A DNA stretch of 31,739 bases from Actinomycetota bacterium (GCA_019348305.1 JAHWJQ010000004.1:1-31739), one strand, 5' to 3'; positions 22,096-31,607 are shown, numbered from the stretch's first letter. The notes: generated by a model from the sequence alone, not told the origin. Made by a program: numbers and translations.

Positions 22096-23643
22096 GTGTA
22101 CCCCGGAGCCCACGCCAGGACCTCGCCCGACAAGGTGGCCTACGTCATGGCCGGCAGCGCTGAGGCGGTCACGTACGCCGAGCTGGACGACCGGTCGAAC
22201 CAGCTGGCCCAGCTGCTCCACGACCGGGGGCTGCGCCCGGGTGACACGGTGGCGGTGTGCATGGAGAACAACGCGCGGTACCTGGAGGTGGTATGGGCGG
22301 CGCAGCGATCGGGGCTCTATTACACCTGTGTCAGCTCTCGCCTGACCGTGGGTGAGGCCGACTACATCGTCAACGACTGCGGCGCCCAGGCCTTCGTCAC
22401 CTCCTGGGACCGGCGCGAGCTGGCCGACCAGCTCCGCGACCGTACGCCCCGGGTGCACACGAGGCTCATGTGCCTCGGAGCCATCGACGGCTACGAGAGC
22501 TACGAAGAGGCCACCGCCCGCTACCCGGCTGACCCCCTGGCCGAGGAGGTGGAGGGCACCGACATGCTGTACTCCTCGGGCACCACCGGGCGGCCGAAGG
22601 GCGTCAAGCCGCCGTTGCCGCTGGCGCCCATCGGCACCCCCTCGGGGGTCACCCTCCTGTGCCAGATGCTCTACGGGTTCACCCCCGACACCGTGTACCT
22701 CACGCCGGCGCCGCTGTACCACGCCGCCCCGCTGCGCTTCACCATGGCCGCCCAGCGGGTGGGAGCCACCTCGGTGATCATGGAGCACTTCGACCCGCTC
22801 GAGTTCCTCCGCCTCGTCGAGGCCCACCGGGTCACCCACACCCAGGTGGTGCCGACGATGTTCGTGCGCCTCCTCAAGCTGCCCCCGTCCGAGCGCGACC
22901 GCTTCGATCTCTCGAGCCTCCAGACCGTCATCCACGCCGCTGCGCCGTGCCCGATCCCGGTCAAGGAGCAGATGATCGAGTGGTGGGGCCCGGTGATCCA
23001 CGAGTACTACGCCGGTACCGAGGCCAACGGCCTCTGCGCCACCAACTCCGAGGAGTGGCTGGCCCACAAGGGCACCGTGGGCCGGCCCCTGCTGGGCACC
23101 ATCCACATCTGCGACGACAGCGGCCGGGAGCTGGGGCCCGATGAGCAGGGGACGATCTACTTCGCCGGCGGTCAGAGCTTCGAGTACCACAACGACCCCG
23201 ACAAGACCAAGGGGTCTCGCCACCCCGACCACGACGACTGGTCGACACTGGGCGACATCGGCTACCTCGACGACGAGGGCTTTTTGTACCTCACCGACCG
23301 CAAGGCCAACATGATCATCTCGGGCGGGGTCAACATCTACCCCCAGGAGGCCGAGAACGTGCTGACGACCCACCCCAAGGTCATGGACGTCGCCGTGTTC
23401 GGAGTGCCCAACGAGGACCTGGGCGAGGAGGTCAAGGCGGTGGTGCAGCCGCTCGACATGGCCGACGCCGGCCCCGAACTGGAGCGAGAGCTGCTGAGCT
23501 TCGCCCGCCAGCACCTGGCGGCGTTCAAGGTGCCGCGGTCGATCGACTTCGAAGCCGAGCTGCCTCGCCACCCCACCGGCAAGCTCTACAAGCGCCTGCT
23601 GAAGGACCGGTACTGGCAGGACCGCGAGCACCGCATCGCGTGA
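22096..23643 (+). CDS. Acyl-CoA synthetase (AMP-forming, ANL superfamily)
   Basis: A 515-residue adenylate-forming enzyme that activates a carboxylic acid with ATP and transfers it to CoA. ANL motifs are complete: P-loop-like YSSGTTGRPKGVK (A3), YYAGTEANG (A5), TLGDIGYLDDEGFLYLTDR (A7/A8 hinge), and the catalytic lysine near the C-terminus in HPTGKLYKR (A10). A central AALYHAAPL-like loop and ANM(I)ISGGVNIYPQE are as in FadD-type ligases. The acid substrate is not readable; fatty or steroid-derived acids are usual for actinobacterial relatives. GTG 22096 is set by the leaderless -10 box. The gene ends 36 nt from the convergent SirB1-like gene. Confidence 0.9.
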   Translation: MYPGAHARTSPDKVAYVMAGSAEAVTYAELDDRSNQLAQLLHDRGLRPGDTVAVCMENNARYLEVVWAAQRSGLYYTCVSSRLTVGEADYIVNDCGAQAFVTSWDRRELADQLRDRTPRVHTRLMCLGAIDGYESYEEATARYPADPLAEEVEGTDMLYSSGTTGRPKGVKPPLPLAPIGTPSGVTLLCQMLYGFTPDTVYLTPAPLYHAAPLRFTMAAQRVGATSVIMEHFDPLEFLRLVEAHRVTHTQVVPTMFVRLLKLPPSERDRFDLSSLQTVIHAAAPCPIPVKEQMIEWWGPVIHEYYAGTEANGLCATNSEEWLAHKGTVGRPLLGTIHICDDSGRELGPDEQGTIYFAGGQSFEYHNDPDKTKGSRHPDHDDWSTLGDIGYLDDEGFLYLTDRKANMIISGGVNIYPQEAENVLTTHPKVMDVAVFGVPNEDLGEEVKAVVQPLDMADAGPELERELLSFARQHLAAFKVPRSIDFEAELPRHPTGKLYKRLLKDRYWQDREHRIA

Positions 23644-23659
23644 GCGCGGCCCAAACGAC

Positions 23660-23677
23660 CCCGGCCGCCCGGCCGGG
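23660..23677. terminator. GC hairpin between convergent genes
   Basis: CCCGGCC and GGCCGGG form a perfect 7-bp stem with a 4-nt loop, between the stops at 23643 and 23680. It works in both directions but has no U-tract. A copy of GCCCAAACGA precedes it. Confidence 0.5.
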
Positions 23678-23679
23678 CG

Positions 23680-24498
23680 TCAGTTGAGCCGGGCCCGCAG
23701 GCGCTTGGCCCTGGCCATGAGATCGGTGGCCCGCGAGGGCGGCGCCTCGTCGGCCAGTGACTCCAGCACCCCCGCCGCCTGATCGAACTGGGCCAGGGCC
23801 ACCAGCACCCCTGCCCGCTCCGACCGCTCCTCTACGGTGACGCCGGGCAGCATGGTCCGCAGCCGCAGGACCCACTCGAGGGCGTGGCTGTCGTTGCGGT
23901 GGGACTGGATGTGGCGGAGGTTGGCCAACAGCCGCGACAGCACGTCATAGGGGCCCATGGGCTCGAGGTAGGCGGGGTCGAACGGCGCCGCTGGCCCGTG
24001 GCGGGAGTGGAAGCGCTCCTCGCACTCCCCAGCGGTCAGCACCCGACCGCCGGCGAAGGCATCGACGAACACCGGCGGGTCGCCCTCCATACGGACCAGG
24101 AAATGGCCCGGCATCGGCACCCCCGCCATGGGGACACCGAGGCGGCGGGCCACCTCCATCATCACGATGCCCAGGGTGACGGGGATCCCGAGGCGCCGGT
24201 CGAGCACCTCGTTCAGGTAGGAGTTGCGGGGGTCGTAGTAGTCGTCCTCGTTGCCCCGGAAGCCCTCGACCGCGAACAGCCGGTGGAGGATCTGGTCCAG
24301 CGTGGGCGCCCCGCAGGCGGCGGCCAGCTCGTCCAGCCGGGCCCGGTAGGCGGGGATGTCGAGCCCGGGCTCGGCGTGGGCTGCCACCAGGAGCACCGCC
24401 TCGTCCAAAGCGGCCGCCAAGGCGGCGGCAGGCCCCGTCACCAGCTCGCGGAAACGAGTTGTGGCCCAGCCCGCTTCGCGCTCGCCGTTTGCAGCCAC
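23680..24498 (-). CDS. SirB1-family (transglutaminase-like) protein
   Basis: A 272-residue protein of the SirB1 / transglutaminase-like family. The diagnostic block is DPRNSYLNEVLDRRLGIPVTLGIVMMEVARRLG followed by MAGVPMPGHFLVRME and VFVDAFAGG, broken here by short gaps. The C-terminal ~90 residues are helical repeats (TPR-like). A classical transglutaminase Cys is not evident in the expected region, so activity is doubtful; bacterial members have no settled function, though some neighbour prmC or kdsA. The start is GTG 24498, set by a TAGGCT -10 box 6 nt upstream. It is divergent from the gamma-glutamyltransferase gene. Confidence 0.85.
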   Translation of the reverse strand: MAANGEREAGWATTRFRELVTGPAAALAAALDEAVLLVAAHAEPGLDIPAYRARLDELAAACGAPTLDQILHRLFAVEGFRGNEDDYYDPRNSYLNEVLDRRLGIPVTLGIVMMEVARRLGVPMAGVPMPGHFLVRMEGDPPVFVDAFAGGRVLTAGECEERFHSRHGPAAPFDPAYLEPMGPYDVLSRLLANLRHIQSHRNDSHALEWVLRLRTMLPGVTVEERSERAGVLVALAQFDQAAGVLESLADEAPPSRATDLMARAKRLRARLN

Positions 24499-24503
24499 CC
24501 GCC

Positions 24504-24510
24504 TAGCCTA
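24504..24510. promoter_or_regulatory. Overlapping divergent -10 boxes
   Basis: On the minus strand TAGGCT (24505-24510) lies 6 nt before the GTG of the SirB1-like gene. On the plus strand TAGCCT (24504-24509) lies 11 nt before ATG 24521 of the gamma-glutamyltransferase gene. The two boxes share five base pairs, so polymerase could not occupy both at once. Confidence 0.45.
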
Positions 24511-24520
24511 CGGCCCCCGG

Positions 24521-26110
24521 ATGCACTTTCTGGCGCCTGTCGCCACGCGCTACGCCGTCAACGGCATGGTCTGCAGCGTCGACCACCTGGCCTCCTCGGC
24601 CGGAGTGGCCATGCTGCGACGGGGCGGCAATGCAGTCGACGCCGCGCTGGCCGCCAACGCGGTGCTGGCGGTGACGACCCAGCACATGTGCGGCCTGGGC
24701 GGTGATCTCTTCGCTCTCGTGCACCAGCCTGGGGAGACGACGCCGGCGGTGCTCAACGCCTCGGGGCGCAGCGGCTCCGGTGCCGACCCCGACCGCCTCC
24801 GGGCCGAGGGACACGAGCGGGTGCCCCGCACCGGCCACATCAGCGCCGTTCCCGTCCCCGGCTGCGTCGACGGGTGGGTGGCCCTGCACGAGCGGTTCGC
24901 CCGCCTCGGCCTGGACGAGCTCCTCGCGCCCGCCCGCAGCTACGCCGAGGAGGGCTTCCCGGTGTCGCCCACCCTGGCGGTGGCGGCCCGCCGGCTGGAG
25001 GGGCTGGGCTGGGCCGGCACCGGCGACTTCCCCCGCGGGCCCGCCCTGCACGCCGGCGCCCGCATGCGCCGGCCGGGCATCGCCCGAGCGCTGGCCACCG
25101 TCGCCGCCGGGGGCCGCACTGCTTTCTACGAGGGCGAGTTCGGCGACGGGCTCCTCGCCCTGGGGGGCGGCGAGTTCTCCCCGGAGGACCTGGTCTCGCC
25201 CAACGCCGAGTGGGTCGACGGGCTGTGGCTGGAGGTGTGGGGCCGGCGGCTCTGGACCGTCCCGCCCAACTCCCAGGGATACCTCACCCTCGCCGGCGCC
25301 TGGATTGCCGCCGACCTCCCCGTCCCCGAGAATCCGGACGACCCCCTCTGGCCCCACCTGCTGGTGGAGGCGGCGCGCCAGGCGGGCTACGACCGCCAGA
25401 GCGTCCTCCACGAGGGAGCCGACGGCGCCGCCCTGCTGGCCGAGGAACGCCTGGCGCCGAGGCGGGCGGCCATATCGGCCGACCGAGCCGCTTCGGTGGG
25501 GGGCTCCTACACCGGAGGCGGCACGATCTACCTCTGCGCCGCCGACGGCTCGGGCATGGGCGTCTCGCTCATCCAGTCCAACTACGCCGGCTTCGGCTCG
25601 CTGCTGGTCGTGCCCGGCCAGGGCATCTTCCTGCACAACCGCGGCGCCGGGTTCTCCCTCGAGCCTGGCCACCCCGCCGAGTACGGGCCCCGGCGCCGGC
25701 CGCCCCACACCCTCTCCCCTGCCCTCGTCACCTTCGCCGACGGGTCCCTCGACTGCCTGGTGGGCACCATGGGAGGCGACAGCCAGCCCCAGGTGCTCCT
25801 CCAACTGCTGGCCCGCCGCTACGGGGCCGGCCAGGACCCGGCCACCAGCATCACGGCGCCGCGGTGGGTGCTGGCCGGGGCCGACGTCGGCTTCGACGTC
25901 TGGCACCGCGGCGGCGACGTTCGGGTCGTCGTCGAGGACGATGCGCCCGCGGCATGGTTCGAGGGCCTGAGCCGGCGGGGACACCGGGTGGAGCGGTTGG
26001 CGGCGTGGAGCAGCGACTTCGGCCACGCCCAGCTCATCGCCCTCGACGGCGGCACCCTGGCCGGGGCGGCCGACCCCCGCAGCCTCGCGGGAGCGGCGGC
26101 CGGCTGGTGA
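24521..26110 (+). CDS. Gamma-glutamyltransferase family protein
   Basis: A 529-residue Ntn-hydrolase of the gamma-glutamyltransferase family, made as one chain that cleaves itself. The large-subunit start has SVDHLASSAGVAMLRRGGNAVDAA and GLGGDLFAL. The predicted cleavage and catalytic threonine is Thr335 in GGGTIYLCAADGSG; the usual motif is TTH or TTY, so the second position here is Ile. SLIQSNYAGFGS, HNRGAGF, PHTLSPAL and GTMGGDSQPQ are the expected small-subunit motifs. There is no signal peptide, so it is cytoplasmic, like YwrD-type members that act on gamma-glutamyl amides or related compounds rather than periplasmic glutathione. ATG 24521 sits just after the divergent promoter. Confidence 0.87.
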   Translation: MHFLAPVATRYAVNGMVCSVDHLASSAGVAMLRRGGNAVDAALAANAVLAVTTQHMCGLGGDLFALVHQPGETTPAVLNASGRSGSGADPDRLRAEGHERVPRTGHISAVPVPGCVDGWVALHERFARLGLDELLAPARSYAEEGFPVSPTLAVAARRLEGLGWAGTGDFPRGPALHAGARMRRPGIARALATVAAGGRTAFYEGEFGDGLLALGGGEFSPEDLVSPNAEWVDGLWLEVWGRRLWTVPPNSQGYLTLAGAWIAADLPVPENPDDPLWPHLLVEAARQAGYDRQSVLHEGADGAALLAEERLAPRRAAISADRAASVGGSYTGGGTIYLCAADGSGMGVSLIQSNYAGFGSLLVVPGQGIFLHNRGAGFSLEPGHPAEYGPRRRPPHTLSPALVTFADGSLDCLVGTMGGDSQPQVLLQLLARRYGAGQDPATSITAPRWVLAGADVGFDVWHRGGDVRVVVEDDAPAAWFEGLSRRGHRVERLAAWSSDFGHAQLIALDGGTLAGAADPRSLAGAAAGW

Positions 26111-26145
26111 CCGGCTTCCCTCGCTGGGTCGCCCGGCTCCGGCCC

Positions 26146-26174
26146 TTGTCCGTCCCGCCGGCGCCACCTAGCCT
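26146..26174 (+). promoter_or_regulatory. Promoter of the lipoprotein gene at 26241
   Basis: TTGTCC (26146-26151) and TAGCCT (26169-26174) are separated by 17 nt. Transcription from near 26181 gives a ~60-nt leader that ends with AAGGAGG, unlike the leaderless pattern seen at most other genes here. Confidence 0.55.
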
Positions 26175-26240
26175 CTGGGCGAGTTGCGCTCGCGGGCCAG
26201 CCCGCCTCCCTCGTACGGAAGAAGTTCCCAAGGAGGCGTC

Positions 26241-26855
26241 GTGCCCCAGCCGTCCCGTCGTTGTCCCCGTTCCCGTCGTCGTCGCCGGCGTGCGGTGGGC
26301 GTGCTCGCGTGCGTCGCCGTGGCTCTCGGTTCCGCCTGCAGCCGACCCGCGCCGCAGGCCGCCGAGCCCCCCGCCAGCGAGCGGCTGAAGCAAGCCGTCG
26401 TCCGCACCATCGACGAGGGCAGTGCCCGGGTCGTGGCCAGGCTGCGTTCGGACGCCGGCGTGGTCGTGGTGGAAGGCGTCACCTCGCTGGTGGGCCGGGA
26501 GGCGTGGGCGAGGGCGACGGTGGAGGGCCTCCCCCAAGTCGCTTCGGAGGTCCGGGTGACGGCGGCGGGCACCTGGCTGCGGCCACCAGGGGCGACGGAG
26601 TGGATCGCCGTCGACGCCGCCGTGGCCCAGGCGTCTCCCGCCGGGTCATGGGGCGGCTTGCTGCGGGGGCTGGCCGGCGCCACCTCCGTGCGCGGGCAGG
26701 ACCGCCACTTCGCTGCCGTCGTCGACGGTGCTCCGGTGACGGTGCTGCTCGACGGGCAGGACCGGGTGGCCCAGGTCCAGCGCCGCCGCGAGGGGCTGGA
26801 GGTGACCGTCGAGCTGAGCGATTTCGGCGTTGGGGTCGAGGTGGAGGCGCCGTAG
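26241..26855 (+). CDS. Lipoprotein of unknown function
   Basis: A 204-residue protein. GTG 26241 follows a strong ribosome-binding site (AAGGAGG, 4 nt before). The n-region is very Arg-rich (RSRRRRRR), followed by a hydrophobic core and a lipobox GSAC with Cys33. The mature part looks like alternating strands (ARVVARLRSDAGVVVVEGV, WARATVEGLP, VRVTAAGTWLRP, VTVLLDGQDRVAQVQ), reminiscent of the LppX/LprG or LolA-like lipid-binding barrel, but I cannot confirm the family. Earlier in-frame starts from 26184 exist but lie downstream of the promoter without an RBS. Its TAG stop forms part of the next gene's -10 box. Confidence 0.75.
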   Translation: MPQPSRRCPRSRRRRRRAVGVLACVAVALGSACSRPAPQAAEPPASERLKQAVVRTIDEGSARVVARLRSDAGVVVVEGVTSLVGREAWARATVEGLPQVASEVRVTAAGTWLRPPGATEWIAVDAAVAQASPAGSWGGLLRGLAGATSVRGQDRHFAAVVDGAPVTVLLDGQDRVAQVQRRREGLEVTVELSDFGVGVEVEAP

Positions 26856-26858
26856 CAT
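26853..26858 (+). promoter_or_regulatory. -10 box (TAGCAT) of methyltransferase-Mug gene, overlapping stop codon
   Basis: TAGCAT begins with the TAG stop of the lipoprotein gene and ends 9 nt before ATG 26868. Confidence 0.4.
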
Positions 26859-26867
26859 TCACGGCCG

Positions 26868-27974
26868 ATGGAGCGTGCCACCGTCGAGCGCTACGAGGAG
26901 TGCGGCGGCGAGTGGGCAGCACGCCGGCGCCCGGTACGACGGGAGGCCGCCATCGCCTTCTCCCGCCGGGTGGCCCCTGGTGCCCTCCGTCTCGACGTGG
27001 GCGCCGGCGCCGGCCGCTACACCAACGAACTGGGCGAGCCGGTGGTCGCCCTCGACGCCGCCCGCACGATGCTCGATCTCCTGGCCCAGGTCGCGCCGGC
27101 CGCCCTGCCGCTCCAGGCCGACATCGAGGCCCTCCCCCTGCGGGCGGCAGCGGCTGGGGGGGCATGGGCCAACATGAGCTACCTGCACGTCCCCCGCACG
27201 CGGCTCCCACTGGCCTTGGCCGACCTCCACCGGTCGTTGCTCGTCGACAGCCCGGTCGACGTGCAGGTCCTCCACGGCACCTATGAGGGCGACGCGCTGC
27301 CCGGCGACGACTTCGGCGGCCGCTTCTTCGCCGCCTGGGAACCCCAGCCACTGCTCGACGTCCTCACCGGGGCGGGATTCTCCGTCGACGACATCGAGGT
27401 CGAGCGGGACGAGGTTCGCGCCGCCGGCCGCCGTGCCCGCACGCTGCCCGACACCGTCGGCCCCGGGATGCGGCTGCTCGTCTGCGGCCTGAACCCGAGC
27501 ATCTACTCGGCGGATCGCGGCGTCGGCTACGCCCGCCCCGGCAACCGCTTCTGGCCGGCGGCGCTGGCTGCCGGGGTGGTCAGCAGGGCGAAGGACGCCT
27601 GGAACGCCCTGCGCCACCACGGGCTGGGCATGACCGACCTGTGCAAGCGGGCCACCGTGGCCTCGGCCGAGCTGAGCCCCGAGGAGTACCGGGAGGGTGC
27701 GGCACGGGTGGAGCGACTGGTGCGGTGGCTGCAGCCGGGCGCCGTCTGCTTCGTCGGCCTAGAAGGATGGAGGGCGGTGTTCGACCGACGAGCCGGCGCC
27801 GGCCCCCAGCCCGGTGGCTTCGGCGGCCGCCCCGCCTACGTGATGCCCTCCACCAGCGGCCTCAATGCCCGCACTCCTCTGGGCGAGCTGGTCGAGCACC
27901 TGCGGGCCGCCGCCGCCCTCGCCGGCGCCAACCCCTCGTCTTCGGGCAGGCAAAACTCCGCAGAGCGACGTTGA
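26868..27974 (+). CDS. SAM methyltransferase-like domain fused to Mug-type uracil/thymine DNA glycosylase
   Basis: A 368-residue two-domain protein. Residues ~1-195 look like a class I methyltransferase: motif I is LDVGAGAGRYTNELG, with the acidic residue of motif II in VVALDAARTMLDLL and a later WANMSYLHVPR region. Residues ~203-350 are a mismatch-specific uracil/thymine DNA glycosylase of the Mug/TDG family: VCGLNPSIYSA with catalytic Asn209, GYARPGNRFWPAAL, GMTDLCKRAT, and VMPSTSGLNA as the minor-groove wedge loop. Mug excises U or T mispaired with G after deamination. The methyl acceptor of the first domain is unknown. There is one continuous frame, with no frameshift. A TA-rich inverted repeat spans the stop codon. 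Confidence 0.85.
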   Translation: MERATVERYEECGGEWAARRRPVRREAAIAFSRRVAPGALRLDVGAGAGRYTNELGEPVVALDAARTMLDLLAQVAPAALPLQADIEALPLRAAAAGGAWANMSYLHVPRTRLPLALADLHRSLLVDSPVDVQVLHGTYEGDALPGDDFGGRFFAAWEPQPLLDVLTGAGFSVDDIEVERDEVRAAGRRARTLPDTVGPGMRLLVCGLNPSIYSADRGVGYARPGNRFWPAALAAGVVSRAKDAWNALRHHGLGMTDLCKRATVASAELSPEEYREGAARVERLVRWLQPGAVCFVGLEGWRAVFDRRAGAGPQPGGFGGRPAYVMPSTSGLNARTPLGELVEHLRAAAALAGANPSSSGRQNSAERR

Positions 27975-27993
27975 AGCTGCCCAAACTTTTGCC
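27949..27993 (+). terminator. Possible terminator spanning the stop of the methyltransferase-Mug gene
   Basis: GGCAAAA (27949-27955) and TTTTGCC (27987-27993) form a 7-bp inverted repeat enclosing a smaller GCAG/CTGC stem. The second arm holds a short T-run. It also includes a copy of GCCCAAAC at 27979-27986. Confidence 0.3.
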
Positions 27994-28031
27994 GCCGCGT
28001 CCCCATCTACCCCATCTACCTGCACCTTTGG

Positions 28032-28037
28032 TATCCT
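28032..28037 (+). promoter_or_regulatory. -10 box (TATCCT) of DEAD-box helicase gene
   Basis: TATCCT with a likely start of transcription near 28044, about 104 nt before ATG 28148. No good -35 is seen at 17 nt. Confidence 0.4.
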
Positions 28038-28043
28038 GAACTG

Positions 28044-28147
28044 CATTCGAGCAGGCCACAGGGGCCGCTCACGGGTCTCCTCACCTGCGGTCGTCTCCGG
28101 ACGGCGTCGCCTCGAGGCGGGCCCACCGGACGTGAGGACCACTCAAC
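28044..28147 (+). promoter_or_regulatory. Structured 5' leader with possible ribosome-site sequestration
   Basis: The leader holds TCCTCAC (28078-28084), the exact complement of GTGAGGA (28132-28138), which contains the Shine-Dalgarno sequence 9 nt before ATG 28148. Between them lies a 12-bp palindrome, CGCCTCGAGGCG (28108-28119). Folding would hide the ribosome-binding site. Confidence 0.4.
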
Positions 28148-29416
28148 ATGACCACCACCTTCGAGACGCTCGGCGTCTCGGACGACCTCGTACAGGCGCT
28201 GGGCGCCCAGGGGATCGACGCCCCCTTCGCCATCCAGAGCCTGACCATCGCCGACGCGCTGGCCGGGCGCGACGTCTGCGGCAAGGCCAAGACCGGCTCT
28301 GGCAAGACCCTCGGCTTCGGGCTCCCGCTCATCCAGCGTGTCGCCGGCGACGCGCCAGCGGCGCCCAAGCGGCCGCTTGCCCTCATCCTGGTGCCCACCC
28401 GCGAGCTGGCAGTGCAGGTACGGGCGGTGATCGCTCCGCTGGCCGAGACCAGGGGGCTGCGCACCCTCGCCGTCTACGGCGGGGCGCCCATGGACCGCCA
28501 GATCAAGGCCCTCCAGCGAGGGGTCGAGATCATGATCGCCACCCCGGGCCGGCTCATCGACCTGGGTGACCGAGGTGAGCTCGCGGTGAGCGACGTCAAG
28601 GTCCTCGTACTCGACGAGGCCGACCGCATGGCCGACATGGGCTTTTTGCCCCAGGTCATGTGGGTGCTGCGCCGGATGGAGCACGACCACCAGACGCTGC
28701 TCTTCTCCGCCACCCTGGACGGCGACATCGACTACCTGGTGCGCCACCACATGTCCGACCCGGTGCGCCACGAGGTCGAGTCGCCCACCGCCACCGTCGA
28801 GGAGATGTCGCACCTGTTCCTCAAGGTCCACGAGATGGACAAGGTCAAGGTGGCGGCGGCCATCGCCAAGGGCGCCTACCGCACCCTCATCTTCAGCCGC
28901 ACCAAGCGTGGCGCCGACCGGCTGGTCGACCAGCTCAAGCGGGAGGGCGTCAAGGCCGGAGCGCTGCACGGCGACCTGGCCCAGAGCGTCCGCCAGCGGG
29001 CGCTCAAGCAGTTCGGCGACGGCGACCTGCCCGTGCTGGTGGCCACTGACGTGGCGGCGCGGGGGCTGCACATCGAAGGGGTCGACGTCGTCGTCCACTA
29101 CGACCCGCCGGAGGACGCGAAGGCCTACCTCCACCGCTCCGGGCGCACGGCCCGGGCGGGGGCCAAGGGAGTGGCGGTGAGCCTCGCCCTGTGGAACCAG
29201 GAGCTGGAGATGGAGCAGCTGCAGAAGCGCCTCCAGCTGCCGCGACACCTGATCGAGGTGTTCTCCAACGACCCCCGACTGCGCGATCTCGCCGCATGGC
29301 GGCCGGAGGAGCGGGCGGCGACGGCAGTGACCGCCGACGCCGGCTCCACCAGGGTCGCCGCCGCCCGCCGGGTGGGCGCTGGCGGTGGTGGTGGGAGGAT
29401 CCGCCGGCGCCGCTAG
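28148..29416 (+). CDS. DEAD-box ATP-dependent RNA helicase
   Basis: A 422-residue helicase with both RecA-like domains and all main motifs: Q motif region (FETLG...PFAIQ), motif I AKTGSGKT, Ia PTRELA, Ib TPGR, II DEAD, III SAT, IV region TLIFSRT, V ATDVAARGLHI and VI HRSGRTARAG. It unwinds RNA in the cytoplasm; bacterial members act in ribosome assembly, mRNA decay and cold adaptation. The tail is short and basic, ending in Gly/Arg (GAGGGGGRIRRRR). ATG 28148 follows GAGGA. It has its own promoter with a long, structured leader, and its stop is 5 nt from the convergent typA stop, leaving no room for a separate terminator. Confidence 0.92.
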   Translation: MTTTFETLGVSDDLVQALGAQGIDAPFAIQSLTIADALAGRDVCGKAKTGSGKTLGFGLPLIQRVAGDAPAAPKRPLALILVPTRELAVQVRAVIAPLAETRGLRTLAVYGGAPMDRQIKALQRGVEIMIATPGRLIDLGDRGELAVSDVKVLVLDEADRMADMGFLPQVMWVLRRMEHDHQTLLFSATLDGDIDYLVRHHMSDPVRHEVESPTATVEEMSHLFLKVHEMDKVKVAAAIAKGAYRTLIFSRTKRGADRLVDQLKREGVKAGALHGDLAQSVRQRALKQFGDGDLPVLVATDVAARGLHIEGVDVVVHYDPPEDAKAYLHRSGRTARAGAKGVAVSLALWNQELEMEQLQKRLQLPRHLIEVFSNDPRLRDLAAWRPEERAATAVTADAGSTRVAAARRVGAGGGGGRIRRRR

Positions 29417-29421
29417 AGCGC

Positions 29422-31260
<1,839 letters not shown>

Positions 31261-31269
31261 AGAAGGTCG

Positions 31270-31275
31270 ATTCTA
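31270..31275 (-). promoter_or_regulatory. -10 box (TAGAAT) of typA
   Basis: TAGAAT on the minus strand, 9 nt before the GTG at 31260. It is close to the ideal TATAAT; no -35 is recognisable at 17 nt. Confidence 0.5.
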
Positions 31276-31310
31276 GGGGAACCGGCCGACAACCACGGGT
31301 GAGGCTCCGG

Positions 31311-31493
31311 TCAGTGTTCGATGATCTCCTCCGCGGTGTCGGCCATCTCGAGTTGCAGTGCGTCGATCTCCCTTTGGATCCGGTCGGCTTCGACCAGGTC
31401 GTTCTGCACCCGGGCCCGCTCCCGGCGCTCGACCAACTCGACGATCTGCAACTCCAGGCCCACCACGTGGTCCTCGAGTCGGGGGTCTGTCAT
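31311..31493 (-). CDS. Small coiled-coil protein
   Basis: A 60-residue, highly charged protein. Nearly its whole length (VVGLELQIVELVERRERA then EADRIQREIDALQLEMADTAEEI) has heptad-like spacing of Leu/Ile/Val, typical of a short coiled coil. There is no signal or metal motif. ATG 31493 has a TAAGAG hexamer 7 nt upstream. It is 50 nt upstream of typA on the same strand and divergent from the Nfu-like gene. I know no named family; the composition and promoter support a real gene. Confidence 0.6.
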   Translation of the reverse strand: MTDPRLEDHVVGLELQIVELVERRERARVQNDLVEADRIQREIDALQLEMADTAEEIIEH

Positions 31494-31500
31494 GGGTTTG

Positions 31501-31506
31501 CTCTTA
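31501..31506 (-). promoter_or_regulatory. -10 box (TAAGAG) of small coiled-coil gene, leaderless
   Basis: TAAGAG on the minus strand, 7 nt before ATG 31493. The last base departs from TANNNT. Confidence 0.35.
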
Positions 31507-31554
31507 CCCGCGCGAGCCAGACCTCACTCCGCGGTCGGGCCGCGACTCCTGAGC

Positions 31555-31605
31555 AGGCTGGTGTCGAACAAAGCTCGCCGCTCGGGGCTGGTTCGACACC
31601 AGCCT
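31555..31605. repeat. 15-bp perfect inverted repeat upstream of the Nfu-like gene
   Basis: AGGCTGGTGTCGAAC (31555-31569) and its exact reverse complement (31591-31605) flank a 21-nt spacer. The second arm ends 2 nt before the -10 box of the Nfu-like gene, so the repeat covers its -35 region. It may be a regulator-binding site or a strong hairpin. Confidence 0.8.
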
Positions 31606-31607
31606 CC

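Noticed and set aside
31555..31605. SOS box for LexA
   Set aside because: The half-sites TCGAAC and GTTCGA match, but they are 21 nt apart instead of 4, so a LexA dimer would not bind in the usual way.
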